Positions 15,101 through 26,885 of a DNA stretch of 64,000 nucleotides are shown here, piece after piece (the stretch's first letter is position 1; the number at the start of each line of letters is the position of its first letter). Origin of the DNA: Mytilisepta virgata (taxonomy: Eukaryota > Mollusca > Bivalvia > Mytilida > Mytilidae); assembly GCA_028015205.1 (NCBI GenBank), contig CM051514.1:39324150-39388149 (forward strand). The letters are read 5' to 3'. A program made the position numbers and the translations under genes. Below the pieces are notes generated by a model. That model saw only the letters and a list, made by a program, of their open reading frames with translations, made no database searches and was not told the origin of the DNA.

Positions 15101-18100
15101 TTTTAAAAGTGGAGCATTTGTTATGTCAAAAATTTATGATGAAGATCATATGGTATATCATGTCATAATTTGATGTATGATGTTTGGGGCCAGAAGCTTA
15201 GTTACCCCTTACATCATTTATCAATTTCAGAAATGCTACTATGGAAACAAGCTAATATTTTGAAATTTATTGCATTTATGACACACTTTTAATCTTCCTT
15301 CCTACCTCCTTTTGTACAGCATTTATTTATTAACATTTATAAGATTTAATAACAATGGTTTTTGTTAAAGTAGGTCAGGTTTTGAAAATAAGTTGAATAT
15401 TTCATTTAATAATTTTTTGTTAGGGGATTTTTTTTTGAATTTTAATAATTTTCAAATTCATGTAGAGAAATACTTTTGTGTTACTGTGTGATGTAAAATT
15501 TTAATTTTAAATTAACCTGATAACATCTTACTTGTAGGCTGTACAGAACCCTTAATAGTCAAATTTGCTGATGGTGGCAACAAGAAAAAGACACCACAGG
15601 CTCTGACAATTCCAACAAAATTATGGACAGATGCAACCAGAGATGTAAGTACTGTTAGTTAAAGAAAGACAACTCTGTTCAGTAATGTTGAATGTATTTG
15701 AAATATATTAGCTGTTTGAATTTTCCTTAAGATTTCTTTTTGAACCATATTCCAAAAGAGGTCATTTTACCATATGGTCTAGGCAACACACCTAAAACCA
15801 AATTAAAAATGTAAACATATATAGAGACTTCTCAAGTGTTTTTTTTCCCTTTTCAGTTATTAATTCCAACAGCAGCATATGATCAAGCCAGTGTTATCGC
15901 TCAACAAAATGGGTAAGTGATGGGTGTTTTTTTTTTTTTATAATGAATCTTTCCTTCCATTATTAGAATTACTTGTGTATCAATGGCAAATCTAAACATT
16001 TTCTGTCATTTTATGATATAAAACTATAGTAATGGGTAAAGAGATGTACTGTATTTTATCCTGGGTTAAAATAATTTTCAACAAAAGTTTAGACAGTTTT
16101 TTGCCTTAAATAACTGAGTAAGCACAGAAAAAAACAACATAATTTCTTTTAAGTCTATTACTCCATGAGTTGTACTTAGAAATATTATATCAATTATACC
16201 TGTTTTCTATATAATCAATAACCTTTTTATGTTCTATTGATTTTACTGTAACTATTTTCAGACTTGCTGCCCAGCAGTTAATGAGCCAGGGCCTGCTTCC
16301 CCGATACTCCATGGCAACAACCCCACAGACCACATACCAAGTTCAGTCTGCCGCAGCAGCTGGCTGGGTTCATCCAAGTGGCTACATCGTACAGCCACCT
16401 ATGGCCCATGTAAGCCCATTTTCTTATTATAGTGGCCAGACAGGTTTGATTGATCCGTCAAATTAAAGTTTTAATGAACATTTTTTATGAACATTTGTAT
16501 GAGCATTTCATGAACAAATGAAACATTTTTTATGCAAAGTGGAATAATTGTGTGGATGAACATGTGGCAGTTTTTTACTTGGTGCAAAGAGAGATGAAGC
16601 TAAGAAATATTTTAAATTCTTTTTGTTTTATAGATAATAAAATCATGCAAGCAATACTGGATTCAAGTCATAAATTGTGTTCACATTTTGAAAAAATAAT
16701 TTGATATTGCTGACTTAGAGGGAATAAAATAAAGATTTTGCATGGTGGGGGACATTATCTTGATTGAATAAAGGAAAGATTATTTATTGAAAGATGTTGA
16801 AAATGAGGAAATTAAAGCAAACAAAAAAATGCCAAATAGAGATATTTTTGTTTCTTCCTTCTTAGCACCAAATGAATTGATAATAGATTGTTGGGCAAAT
16901 TTTCTCATCATGTACATGTTAGTAAAGATTAGAAATACCATTTTTGAGTCATTTTTTTTAATGTTTTATTTTGAACATTTTGTGTAGTTTAGATAATTTA
17001 GTTGATGACCATCTTTAGAAAACCATGAATGAGTGTATATATTATATGTTTTATGTTTTTATGCACAAGTTGAAATGAAGTGACACAATATATAATCTGA
17101 TATGTAACTGAAATTATACTGGAAAATAGTTTTATGTGGATCAATGGATTGGCAGTTTTTATATGAAATTTGTTTATGATGTTTTATTTTGTTGTCTATT
17201 TCTGGGTTAAAAAAGCTAACAAGGACAGAATAGAAGAACGATAACACATTTTATAAAATATTAAGAGATAATAATGTGCCAAATTTGCTGATAAGTTAAC
17301 TTATTTAGAAAGCACTTAGTGATAAAGTTGTCACAAAGAACATTACTGATCTCTAAATGTTGTGATAAAAAAAATATCACATTGCATATTACACTATATA
17401 TATCCTACATAAAATGAGAAAGGGTTATCTACCTTTTCCAAGTTACTTAAGGGAGGTAATTCTGATGCTCTTCCTTGCTTTCTAAGAATAGTGGGAGCCT
17501 ATATTATTTCTATATATAACTTGTCTAAAGGGGGATAACCCATTAATATATCTGTTTTAGTATATTTATCATGATTTTACTGCCAGTTTCATAGGTCTGC
17601 ATGTACAATTGTTTTTACTAGTTTCACAGAAGGGAAAACTGTTTATTTGACTGTAACGGTTTCTTTAATAAGTTTTAATGGCTTTTATAATGATTTTTTG
17701 CTAACATTTTGTTACTGCCAAGTTTAGTTATTTTTAGGTAATATGTTGCAATTATTTTTTTCTGAGTCTTCCAGTTGCCTGTTGTGAAAATAGGTTCCAA
17801 CAGCATAACACTGGAATGTCCAAACATCATTTGCCTACAGGCTGACATAAAATGGAGCTGTCATTTTTTCACAGAATGAGGATTACATTCTTTTTAGTCA
17901 TTTCAATTACATGAGGATTGTGAAGAACTTTTTACATTGACAAGAAATTTATATTTGACATTTTTGCTATTTTTAGAAAACTTATTTTCATTTATATATC
18001 AAAAGTTGTCTTCATTAAGATAAATTTCTTTATTTAATTCTTGTTTTTCATTCTTTTCGCTTTACTTTTTTTTGCAAAGTTTCTTAAGACCTAATGCTAG

Positions 18101-21100
18101 CATCTTAGCTTTTTGGACGTTTACTAACAAATTTATGAACTAATGCTAGCATATTGAGCATAGGTCTGATTCTGATTTCAGATTGTTCCATCATCAATGA
18201 TGTGTACTGGTACCCCATGTATCGAGTCCACGTTTCCCTCTCTATCTGCTCAAATGGGACAGCTACATATTTCCCAAGGCTCGGTAGGCCAATGATTGTC
18301 TTGGGCAATGTCATAACACTTAGTAGTGAACAATCACCTCAAACTTAGAATTTGTGTTGTCCGCATTTCTACTGCAAGTAGGAATTGATGAATCATAAAA
18401 ATCATAATTTCAAAAAAATATAAAATCAAATAATTTTTTTTGTTTTATTGTTTTTTTTTAACAAATACATTTGATTATTGCATTTCTTTCTACTTTAAAA
18501 TAAAAAAAAAATAACTGAATTTAAAATTTATGATAAAAATATTGTTATATAAATGAAAATGATTCCACTTGCAGCTCTGTTATATTTGCTTTTAAAAGTT
18601 GGTTCTATATGTTTATATTTTCTTTAACATTAGAGATTTTGTGTAATTATAATTGCTTGAAACGAATGCTAAATCAAAATCAGGAATGCCAAAATTCACG
18701 TTTTTCTGAGCTTTAAGTAGTTATGTGGGGAGTGATGTAAGAGCATGGTTATATGTTTTTCTTATTTAACTGTCCCAATGCATGACTTTCAAAAATTCAA
18801 ATTTTTATATTTTATCCAGATAGTTTCAGTTACAAGAACATAGTCTCCATAAAATAAACTGAATTCAACAGTCTTGAAATATGGGAAACTTGAGTCAATT
18901 ATGATCCCTTGATCAAAAGACAGAGGTGGGAAATTTGAATTACCTACCCTGGGAAATTTGTTAAAGGGAGGTAATTGACCATTTTTTCTCATTATATTCA
19001 CAGAATTGCCCAGTTTGATTAAAATCTATGCAAATGTATATAGTTGTAAATATCATGTGATTATTCCTGTGGTGAGTTATAAATATTCAAATCACAAAGT
19101 TGGTAAAAAAATATTTCAAAATGACTTGAACCTGTGGGTAAAATTAAAATGTCATATAAGTGAAAATTTCTTGTACTCGGAATCTGAGCACCTTAAAACT
19201 TTATAATTGAATAATTGGGAAAATTTCTCTAAAAAACATCATAACAATTTTTTTTAAAAAAATCATACTATTTAAATAATTAAATATAAAATAAGCACAT
19301 TTTTTTTTTTATAAACTATTACACAGTTTTATAACAAATAAAAAAAGCTATTTCTGTTAAATATAAAGTTTTATAAATTTTATGTTTTTATTTTATATGT
19401 TATGTTTGTTGAAAGAGGTACATATATATATATATATTTAAAGTTTGAATAAAGGTACTTAATATATAAAATTAAAGTATCTGTTAATTATTTTATTATT
19501 TCGTCAAGATGAAAATACTCAGGATTCTTATTTTTAAAGATTATAATATCTTAACATGTTTTAAGAGCATGTATAAACTATAACACTGTGTTGGCTTAGA
19601 CTCTATAATCTTGTTAATAAATTAGCTGTTAAAATCTGCATAGTAGGATTTATAGGCTATTAAAATTTATAATTTTATACTAAAATTCTGTTAAACCTTG
19701 CCCACATAATCAATATATTTATAAAGTAGATAAATGTGCCGATTGTGATAGGCCAGTTTATAATATTTTTTTGTATCATGAAAAATCCTCACCAAAAGTG
19801 CTACCTCTTACGGATCATTTTACGATGATCCTGATATTATTTCTTGTGAAGACTTATTATCACAGTGTTAAAGTATATAGCAATATATAATGTATCCACT
19901 ATTCTAATACTGTAGTTATATCAAATGGTAGCAATAATCAAATACGAGCATTTAAAAGTGGTGCTAAAAAATTTCATCTACTGTATTTACTTGTCCAGCC
20001 ATAGTCCCCAATTAAGAATTGATTATAGTCTTAAATTCAGGGTAAATTTGATGTTCTAGCATTATTTTGGCTGGATGTCAATGGGAAATTCTACAGTTAT
20101 CTCCCCTGAACAGTTTACTCTGGGTAGATAATTATTTTTGGCCTTTTGTCCTTGAGATAAAAAAAAAAGATTTTGTTTACTCCTTGAAGTGACTTGTTTT
20201 GAGGCTTGAAAACTGAATAGTATTTCTCACTTTTGCTGTGGTTAATAAAACTAGAACTTTATCCTTCTAATCCTAAAACATTTTCCCAGTCTTAGGTTAT
20301 CCTTTTAACATGAAATTATATTGAAATAAGCTGGACGCAGGAGTAAGATACAGAGGTGAAAATAAGTGATTCTACTTAAGGAATAGTATATTGATAATGC
20401 GTAAAATATATAGCAAACATTACATATTTACTCGGTAAAAATTATTTTATAATTTACAGTAACTATATACGGTTAGCAGAGCAGAGATTTGTCTCTTCAA
20501 ATTGATAGAAAATCCATTTTTATATTAACATATGATGTTTGAACAACTTTTACCCAATTTATTTATTCACATCATAATGTTATGTTTTTGGGATGCTTTA
20601 ACCTTTGACACCAGTGACCTTTCAGTGTACTGAAATCTTTGATGTCAATTGTCTACAATATTTTTTTATTTCACTTTTTTGTTTGTGTTTTGTTCCAGTT
20701 TTTTGTGGTCTTTCTTACTTAACTGATGTTTTACTGGTTTTTGATTTCTATTTATTTACATTTTCTGTATCTACATTCATGTGTAAATAGATATTATTGT
20801 GAAATATGCAAATCTGTAAATCCAAAATTTTCCATTTTTTGTTTTGTTTATTCATGCTCTTAAGATATATATACAGTCTGCTAAATAGAAACCACAGTTT
20901 TTTGGAAAATGAAACAACTTCTGAAGGACAATAAAATTGGAAGTGAAAAGTCACAATGTTTGGGTGTTACATCATGTCATGGTTTCTTTAGGCTGTATTT
21001 TATCTTGAAGAACAATGATCATATTTGAATTTATTGGTGATGGTATTTTGTAAATAGTTCCTTCATTAGGACAGTGGTGTTACATTGGTCTTGGACTTTA

Positions 21101-24100
21101 TTTTTATAATATTTACTAAATTCAGAAGTTATCCAAAAAAAATTTTGTTGAGTGCTTTAATATTACTTGTCTTTTATGACAATTTTTCCATGTTTTAGGA
21201 GATGGGTGTTATGTTTTTTAATCACTAAATTACAGGGGTGGAATAGCATTGAATTTTTTTTAACACTTGAGTTACAATTGACTTGTGACAGTAAATGACA
21301 TAATTTGTTGTTTTGTTGTGGCTTAAAGATTATTTATTGTGGTAGAACATTGTTTAGATGCACATAATACATGAACAAACACAGTAAAAGTGAACATAAT
21401 ACACAAATATGGTAATGGTGAACATAATACATGACCAAATATGGTAATAACCATGTTAACATATTAACACCATTGTCCTTTTGACACATAATTTCTTTAG
21501 TGGTAGTTCATCTAATCATTTACAGATCATTTTTAATTTTTTTTTTTGAATGCTTTATTATTTTATTAGACCAAGGAAGTTTTTTTTTCATTTTATTTTT
21601 ACAAATGAAGATTGTTTATTTTTACAGTGTACTGCAATGAGATTTTGAGTATTTGCAGTTTGTATGTATGCAGTAAAGCCTGTTTAGTCAGAATTGTTTC
21701 ATATGAAAATTTGAAAACTATTTTAGTACTCTGAATTAATCAACAAGACAAACAACACATACAATGTTATGATCAGTTAATGTTTCTTTGCAATTTTCAA
21801 ATTTATCATATTTGTCAAAATCTATAAATTTAGAATTTAAATGGGTTTTCTATCTTAAATACAACCAATTCTAATTAATCAGGTTTGTTTCTGCACTTGT
21901 TGACATTTTGTTAACAAATGACATTGTTGTCATATTGAATTCATGGAAAATAAAGTCATTTGTCAAGAATCAGTGTTGTGCATTTTTTCAGTTATACATA
22001 GAAAAAAATCTTATTTCATACACAACTTTCAACATAAGCGTTTAAACTTTCTGATAGTGGCAAAATTCTGGTGAGAGTAGCATTCATATAGTCATTAAAA
22101 ATCATCAAAAGAGAGCATGATGAAGTCACAAAATAAAATTACAAAGAATATTGCATTATGGGTAAAAATGGTGGATCATTGACTGTTCTGCATTTGAATG
22201 AATAATTCTGAGATGCCAAGAGTAAAAAATTGGATTGTGATGAACCTGAAGAAATTACAGTTGGAAAAACAAGGATGAAAGAACACAGAAGAATTGGACC
22301 TTTCGGAAAATGGTGGAATGCTTATCTCGACGTAATGGTGTATGTGCAATTTCCAGTCCTAAAGGTCAACCTAGGCCTGTTACATTGTGATGTTCGAGAA
22401 TTCCTTGGTAAATAAACGATTGGTGTTGGTTTATTCAATATATATACATATATACATATATATCAGTGAATATTCTATGCTTTGTAAAATATATACCCGT
22501 TGCAATATAATGATGTTTTTTTTTATTTATGTTTGTAAGCATGGATTGAGCTTTTATTTGCACTGCTTTTGTAGTTTCTCAGTTAACAAAAATATATATT
22601 TAGAAACCTTAAAATATTCTATTTGAAATCATTTCATAGAAATCCTTTCATTTTTTAAAAAAAGTTGGTATTTTTTGGTAATATTTTGGGAAATGATACA
22701 AATTAAATAATGTTCAGATTTAACAAATTATTATTGAATTTTATATGTTTTCACAATTTTTGAGCAAATAAAAGTTCAGTTCCCTTATTAAACTTTTTAT
22801 GCTCTTAGATGTAAATTTCCATAGCTATGATGTTGATTTCAAGCCTTGTGTGTATCACTGTAATATAGACCACTAATGCTTATCCCAGCACTGTAAAAAC
22901 AGATATTGTACACTCTGTAATTTTGTATACTTTACACATTTTTATATACATATATTGTACCTTTGTCATTATTGTGTCAAGTTGTTGAAGAATATTTTCA
23001 AAATCTGTAATTCTGTAATTAATATAAGAAAACAAAATAACAATTTGACACAACAAAAGAAAATATGTGAATTAAAAAGGACAAAATTTTTTTCTGAATA
23101 TTATGCATTGTGGGTAATATTTTCAAAAATGTATAATGAAGTATTATGATTGGTCAACATTATTAATTGGTCACATTGATTTATGAATAATGAAATTACC
23201 AAGAATTTATCAGTTTATGGGATTTCCAGTTAAATTTTGAGTGACTGAATTGACATATTTTCTACAATAAATAGTTTGATAACATTTTCCAGTTTTAACA
23301 TTGTATTATACTCAGTATCACACATTATAAAGAAGATGCTTCTAAAATCTGTTACAAATTTGTGCTTTAAAAATGCTTTCATTGCTGATGATTAATTATA
23401 AAACTAATTATTAAAAAAAATATTTAGTTGTGTTTTGTTATCTTTTTGTTAACAAAAATCATATTCATGATTAATTTATTTGTTTGCATCTTCTTTCATA
23501 AACATTATATCCTTAGAGAGCAGACATATCAATGTTTGAAAACAGTACTTTCAGTGCTTTGTTTTTTTTTCAAATTATTGCAAATATATCAGCGATAGTT
23601 TTTCTTTTTTTTTTAAGTATTATTTTACTGTATATTTAAAAAAAAAAAAAAATAACAGTATATGTTACTGTTCTAAATAACTAATAATAAATTATGATTT
23701 TGTATGAATTGCACCATACATATTTTGAGGGATTCAAAGCACTGATAGTACTGATATCCTAGATTTTGTAACCATACATAATCAAGTGTTTTCCATGTAT
23801 GAAGATATATTGAAACTCGTATATTATTGCATTATCTTTTAGCATGTAGAATCAGTGTTATATTGTAAAAGTTTGAGGTGGTTTTCTTTCATATTCTATA
23901 TGTCTTTTTGCTACCAAATGTAAAATAGGCATGAAAATAATATATTTGTGTATAGTGTAGCCAACCATAATTGAACTTGGTGAATAATAATTAGAAAAAA
24001 AGCTCTTTATATGTAATGATATTGAAAGCTAATTACCACATTATGCAATATATGAATTTTATTTTGTCACTTAATTATGTTTATACTATCATTAAAATTT

Positions 24101-25217
24101 TTTACACTGCTATATTTGGCAATATAATATATAAATTTTCTACTTCTTTTTCAGTATTTTGCTGGGAATGCCGCCTATCAGTTACCATATGCCACTCAAA
24201 CAGCCGCTGGCACAGCAGGAACCATCTTACAACCTTTGCCATTAGACGTGAGTGCACTCAAGGTCTCTGTTCTGTTTCATTCTAATAAATGAATAATAAA
24301 GCTGACTATTTTTGAAGGATTTACGTAATAAGTAAAAATTGTGCATGTTAAGAAATTACCTTTCTTTGCATATATCCTTGGAGTGCGATAAACATTCTGT
24401 CATGAATTAATCAAGTAATTCAACAATAGTTTAATTTCAGTGATGCTCATGGCTAAAAATGTTGAAAACAATTATAAGTTTGGAAATTGATGTAATGCAA
24501 GAAATCCAATAGAATGAACATGACAATATTTAAAATGTGTATTTGAAAATTTGTGAATAATTATCCTCAAAGACATTGACACATAATGATTTATTATTTA
24601 CAATATTTAAATTGTTTTAAAGTATTGAAATTTTTAAGAGGAACATTATTTTAGAGTGGTTGTATTATATTTTAATAGGAACATGGATTAACTACTGAGG
24701 ATGCCTTACAGCAACATTATCAAGTATTCACGTCTACACCATCAACGTAAGTATACATTACATTGGAAACCTTTTGAAAATTGTAAACTACCATCAAATA
24801 TTTCAAATTTCAAATCCTGAACAAATTGGGTCTGATAGGTGATCAGACCCAATTTGTTCAGGATTTGAAATAGGAAATATTTGCTAGTTGTTGCAAATCT
24901 CAACATTAAAATTTCTGTGGTGACATTTGTTTGGTGACGACAGAATGCTGTTGGTAAACGTTATTTTAAATTTATAAGAACGTTATCTGCTGTAAAACAA
25001 ATCAGGATTTTGAGCATGGAATACAACATACACTGGAAATCTGGCATAAATTATGACCATATATATATATAAAGATATAAATTTTAAATTCATGTCATAA
25101 TTTTGGATCGGATGAAGATAATGTTAAAACACTGATTAAACAGATGTAACATGAATAAATGATGAATTCAATTTAGTCATATTTTTTCTTCTTCATATTT
25201 ACAGATTTACATCATGA
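6121..25217 (+). CDS. RBMS: RBMS-family RNA-binding protein, 3' part (10 exons)
   Basis: Gene-level entry; the exons are listed separately. Spliced in phase, the ten exons encode about 318 residues and a stop. Order: the second half of RRM1 (beta2-beta3 with RNP1 KGYGFVDF), the linker [13 protein letters not shown], complete RRM2 (RNP2 LYIANL, RNP1 KGVGFARM), then a low-complexity Ala/Gln/Pro/Tyr tail with [11 protein letters not shown] and [11 protein letters not shown] blocks, as in vertebrate RBMS1/2/3 and fly shep. Known role of the family: two tandem RRMs bind single-stranded A/U-rich RNA or DNA; members regulate mRNA stability and translation and neuronal development. The RRM1 start and N-terminus are missing and probably lie upstream of the window. 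Introns total about 18 kb and are AT-rich. One RBMS-type gene is expected in protostomes, so the number suffix is omitted. Confidence 0.93.
6960..7051 (+). CDS. RBMS: RBMS exon: RRM1 RNP1 and C-terminal part
   Basis: The acceptor is acgtttcag and the donor GTAAGT. It encodes [20 protein letters not shown], then [11 protein letters not shown]. The junction with the previous exon makes the RNP1 octamer KGYGFVDF. It ends in phase 0 in the inter-RRM linker, as in vertebrate RBMS genes. Confidence 0.95.
9952..10063 (+). other. Cluster of three hairpins in RBMS intron
   Basis: Three inverted repeats follow each other within 112 nt. The first is GATGCACA/TGTGCATC with a 3-nt loop (9952-9970, perfect 8 bp). 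The second is GGCAG/CTGCC with a GAAA loop (9980-9993). The third is TTGCTAGCCAAG/CTTGGCTAGCAA (10013-10024 and 10052-10063, perfect 12 bp). No RNA family is recognised. It may be an intronic structured RNA, a repeat end, or chance. Confidence 0.45.
10980..11245. repeat. Dispersed bivalve-type repeat fragment
   Basis: It starts near ggagaggggggtatac and ends near gggggtatcactagtgagc, followed by aatggctcac. It contains cgtgtgtccgt and tttttcgtcactcttttctc phrases typical of a common mussel repeat (recognised from memory). Both ends carry a ggggGTAT motif. No coding capacity. Confidence 0.5.
12911..13130 (+). CDS. RBMS: RBMS exon: RRM2
   Basis: The acceptor is ttcttttcag and the donor GTATGT. 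The 220 nt encode [20 protein letters not shown] and onward through NGKLIP. RNP2 LYIANL lies at 12935-12952 and RNP1 KGVGFARM at 13049-13072. The conserved VISTRILR and [10 protein letters not shown] blocks make this diagnostic of RBMS RRM2. The last base starts a Gly codon completed by the next exon. Confidence 0.97.
13131..15537 (+). other. RBMS intron (2.4 kb)
   Basis: AT-rich, except for a patch at about 13310-13600 that contains gcgagtgcagcgagcgc and ttcgttcgccggaagtaag and looks like an inserted repeat. No exon is seen. Confidence 0.6.
13310..13600. repeat. Probable inserted repeat
   Basis: Base composition shifts toward GC, with the near-palindromic gcgagtgcagcgagcgc, unlike the surrounding AT-rich intron. 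Exact ends and family could not be set. This is inference from composition and motif only. Confidence 0.3.
15538..15644 (+). CDS. RBMS: RBMS exon: end of RRM2 and linker
   Basis: The acceptor is acttgtag and the donor GTAAGT. It encodes [20 protein letters not shown], then [15 protein letters not shown]. The [12 protein letters not shown] block closes RRM2 (vertebrate RBMS: TEPLLCKFADGG). Ends in phase 0. Confidence 0.95.
15857..15912 (+). CDS. RBMS: RBMS exon: short tail exon
   Basis: The acceptor is cccttttcag and the donor GTAAGT. The 56 nt encode [18 protein letters not shown] plus two bases of a Gly codon. The position matches the YDPTTAALQNG block of vertebrate RBMS proteins. The clean phase match with both neighbours supports it. 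Confidence 0.9.
16262..16409 (+). CDS. RBMS: RBMS exon: [12 protein letters not shown] tail
   Basis: The acceptor is actattttcag and the donor GTAAGC. It encodes [20 protein letters not shown], then [20 protein letters not shown], then YIVQPPMAH. The YQVQS and W(V/M)xPxxYI(V/L)Q blocks are shared with vertebrate RBMS proteins. Ends in phase 0. Confidence 0.93.
16410..16466 (+). CDS. RBMS: Possible alternative C-terminus by intron retention
   Basis: If the donor at 16410 is skipped, the frame stays open for 18 more codons ([18 protein letters not shown]) and stops at TAA 16464-16466. The product would lack the [11 protein letters not shown] and [13 protein letters not shown] segments. The extension is short and could be open by chance. 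Confidence 0.3.
   Translation, partial: VSPFSYYSGQTGLIDPSN
16467..18181 (+). other. RBMS intron (remainder)
   Basis: AT-rich with no exon or known repeat. It ends in gattctgatttcag. The sequence ctaatgctagcat occurs twice near the 3' end (about 18092 and 18140). Confidence 0.6.
18182..18283 (+). CDS. RBMS: RBMS exon: [13 protein letters not shown] block
   Basis: The acceptor is tctgatttcag and the donor GTAGGC (weaker). The 102 nt encode 34 residues, [20 protein letters not shown] then [14 protein letters not shown]. The second half matches the conserved PLAQQMSHLSLGS-type segment of vertebrate RBMS. Phase 0 at both ends. Reading on past the donor reaches a stop in three codons, which supports splicing here. 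Confidence 0.82.
18284..24154 (+). other. RBMS intron (5.9 kb)
   Basis: Very AT-rich, with long T and A runs and simple TA repeats (about 19425-19438 and 22440-22465). A short degenerate tandem with unit gaacataatacatgaccaaatatggtaa sits at about 21350-21460. No exon on either strand; the short open frames have AT-rich random composition. Confidence 0.6.
24155..24247 (+). CDS. RBMS: RBMS exon: [12 protein letters not shown] tail
   Basis: The acceptor is cttctttttcag and the donor GTGAGT. It encodes [20 protein letters not shown], then [11 protein letters not shown]; this corresponds to the AMQGAYLPQYAHMQTTAVP-type segment in vertebrates. Phase 0 at both ends. Confidence 0.9.
24679..24746 (+). 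CDS. RBMS: RBMS exon: penultimate coding exon
   Basis: The acceptor is attttaatag and the donor GTAAGT. It encodes [20 protein letters not shown] then PS plus two bases of a Thr codon. Chosen for matching phase with both neighbours and strong splice signals. Confidence 0.85.
24795..24883. repeat. 42-bp near-perfect palindrome, 5-bp loop
   Basis: Left arm 24795-24836, spacer AGGTG 24837-24841, right arm 24842-24883. The arms match at 40 of 42 positions. It lies in the last RBMS intron, 48 nt past the donor of the penultimate coding exon, so the pre-mRNA would form a long hairpin just after that exon. No target duplication or known repeat ends, so it resembles a local inverted duplication. Confidence 0.9.
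25205..25217 (+). CDS. RBMS: RBMS last coding exon: 13 coding nt then stop
   Basis: The acceptor is catatttacag. The first base completes Thr; then Phe-Thr-Ser-stop (TGA 25215-25217). The protein therefore ends in TSTPSTFTS. The rest of this exon is 3' UTR. Confidence 0.85.
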
Positions 25218-26885
25218 TGAACCAAAGTGCCACTTACAACATTGAGAACAACAAACAACAGCAATGAAAATACAGCAATGACATTAATGGCTTTTTCCTG
25301 TGTTACATCCTTATTCACCAATGCTACCTCATAAAAAAATTCATCCTTGTTTTAAAATCCTTCTTTTTTTTCATTGCAGCTACTCAAAAATGTTTATAGT
25401 AGGTTTAAAGTAGTTTTATATTTGTTGTTAATGTCAAATGGTTCTTTTATTTAGTTAATGTCCAATATAGACTGTCTTAACTTTCTAGACTATAAGATTG
25501 TTTAATTATTTGGTTTTGTTTAAGATTTAAATTAAGTCCATTTAGGTATTTATTAAGACTATATAGACAGTCAAAAGTAAATCCACTGTTTATGATTTTT
25601 GATAAGACAGTTTAAGATATATCCTTATGTATCTTTTGATGAAAGGAAATTCATTGGATATACGTGTATCTTAGACTGAGACAGTTTGATATAAAATCTT
25701 TTTGTATATTTTTTTTCAACAAGAATCTTTAAAGAACAAATCAAATTTAATTGAACTTACTACTGCCCAACAGTGCAATAATTGAAAGTAGTTATGCAAA
25801 TCACAAATTAACAAAAAACATTATCATTTGAATAACTTTAATATGTAGATATGTTAATGCTGTTAATAGACAAAAAAAAGGAATATGAAGATTTGTTTTG
25901 TATTAGTATAAATTATGCATTGTGGGTAAAATTTACAAGGACCAATGGCGCTATACATTAATATTGTGGAGTACACCCGATCTTCCAGGAGATAGTGTTA
26001 TATGATCAAAATATGTATTTTTTATGAATTGTCATGTCATAAATGTATTAAATAATTTTCTGTGGAAGTTTTTACGCATGCCTTTTTTATTTGTTGAATT
26101 CATTTAGGATTTTGGGAAGTTTCAGAATATTGTTATTCTAAAGGCATACATTATGTCACTTTTCTTGAATAATCTTACTTACTGTCGCATAATACCAAAG
26201 ATCTGTTATAAATTCCCGGTAAAGAACTTAACATTTTATTTGGTACTTAATACTATTGCTTTCATAACATTCTCAATCAAAATAATAAATACTTTCTTGC
26301 TTGTGCCTGTTGAAAAAAATTAGATGGGCATGAAATGAAATGAAATGCCATTAGATGCTTTGACATTCATTTTCATAAACTTAAAATATAGTTGTAATAT
26401 TGTCAAGGGCATTACAGAAAGAAAAGAAATGTAGGATTTATTGTGATGAATGGTATTTATAACAAAAAAGTTGTTGGGTCACTGAAGAGTGGCATTTTAT
26501 ATAATCTTAATTTATAGAAAAAAAACTATAATTATATAGAAAGCATTATATACTTCCAGTTGCAAAATGCAACATACTTGTTTGAAGATATGATTAAAAA
26601 TGGTGTGAAATAATTTGTAACTGCACAAGGTGCATTCTGTGGACAAAATTGTACATAATTTCTACTGGGAGAATGGATTCTATGTATATAGAACAAATTT
26701 TAGTCATCATGTTTTTTTAATGGAGTCAGTTTTTACCATTTTTGTTTTAATTTTTATTTTATGCTTTTTAAAATGATTTAATTTGATGTTCATTATGTAA
26801 TTTGATTGTATTGTTATGAAATATACAAAAGAACAAAATTTTGATTTTTGTTTCTCAATGAAAATAAATTTAACTAATATATCAG
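25218..26885 (+). other. RBMS: RBMS 3' UTR
   Basis: AT-rich sequence continuous with the last exon. Candidate poly(A) signal AATAAA at 26862-26867; another AATAAA near 26281 could give a shorter form. The end is an estimate. Long AU-rich 3' UTRs are common in this family. Confidence 0.55.
26862..26867 (+). terminator. Candidate polyadenylation signal for RBMS
   Basis: AATAAA in AT-rich sequence 1.6 kb after the stop. Only a motif match; transcript data are absent. Confidence 0.35.
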
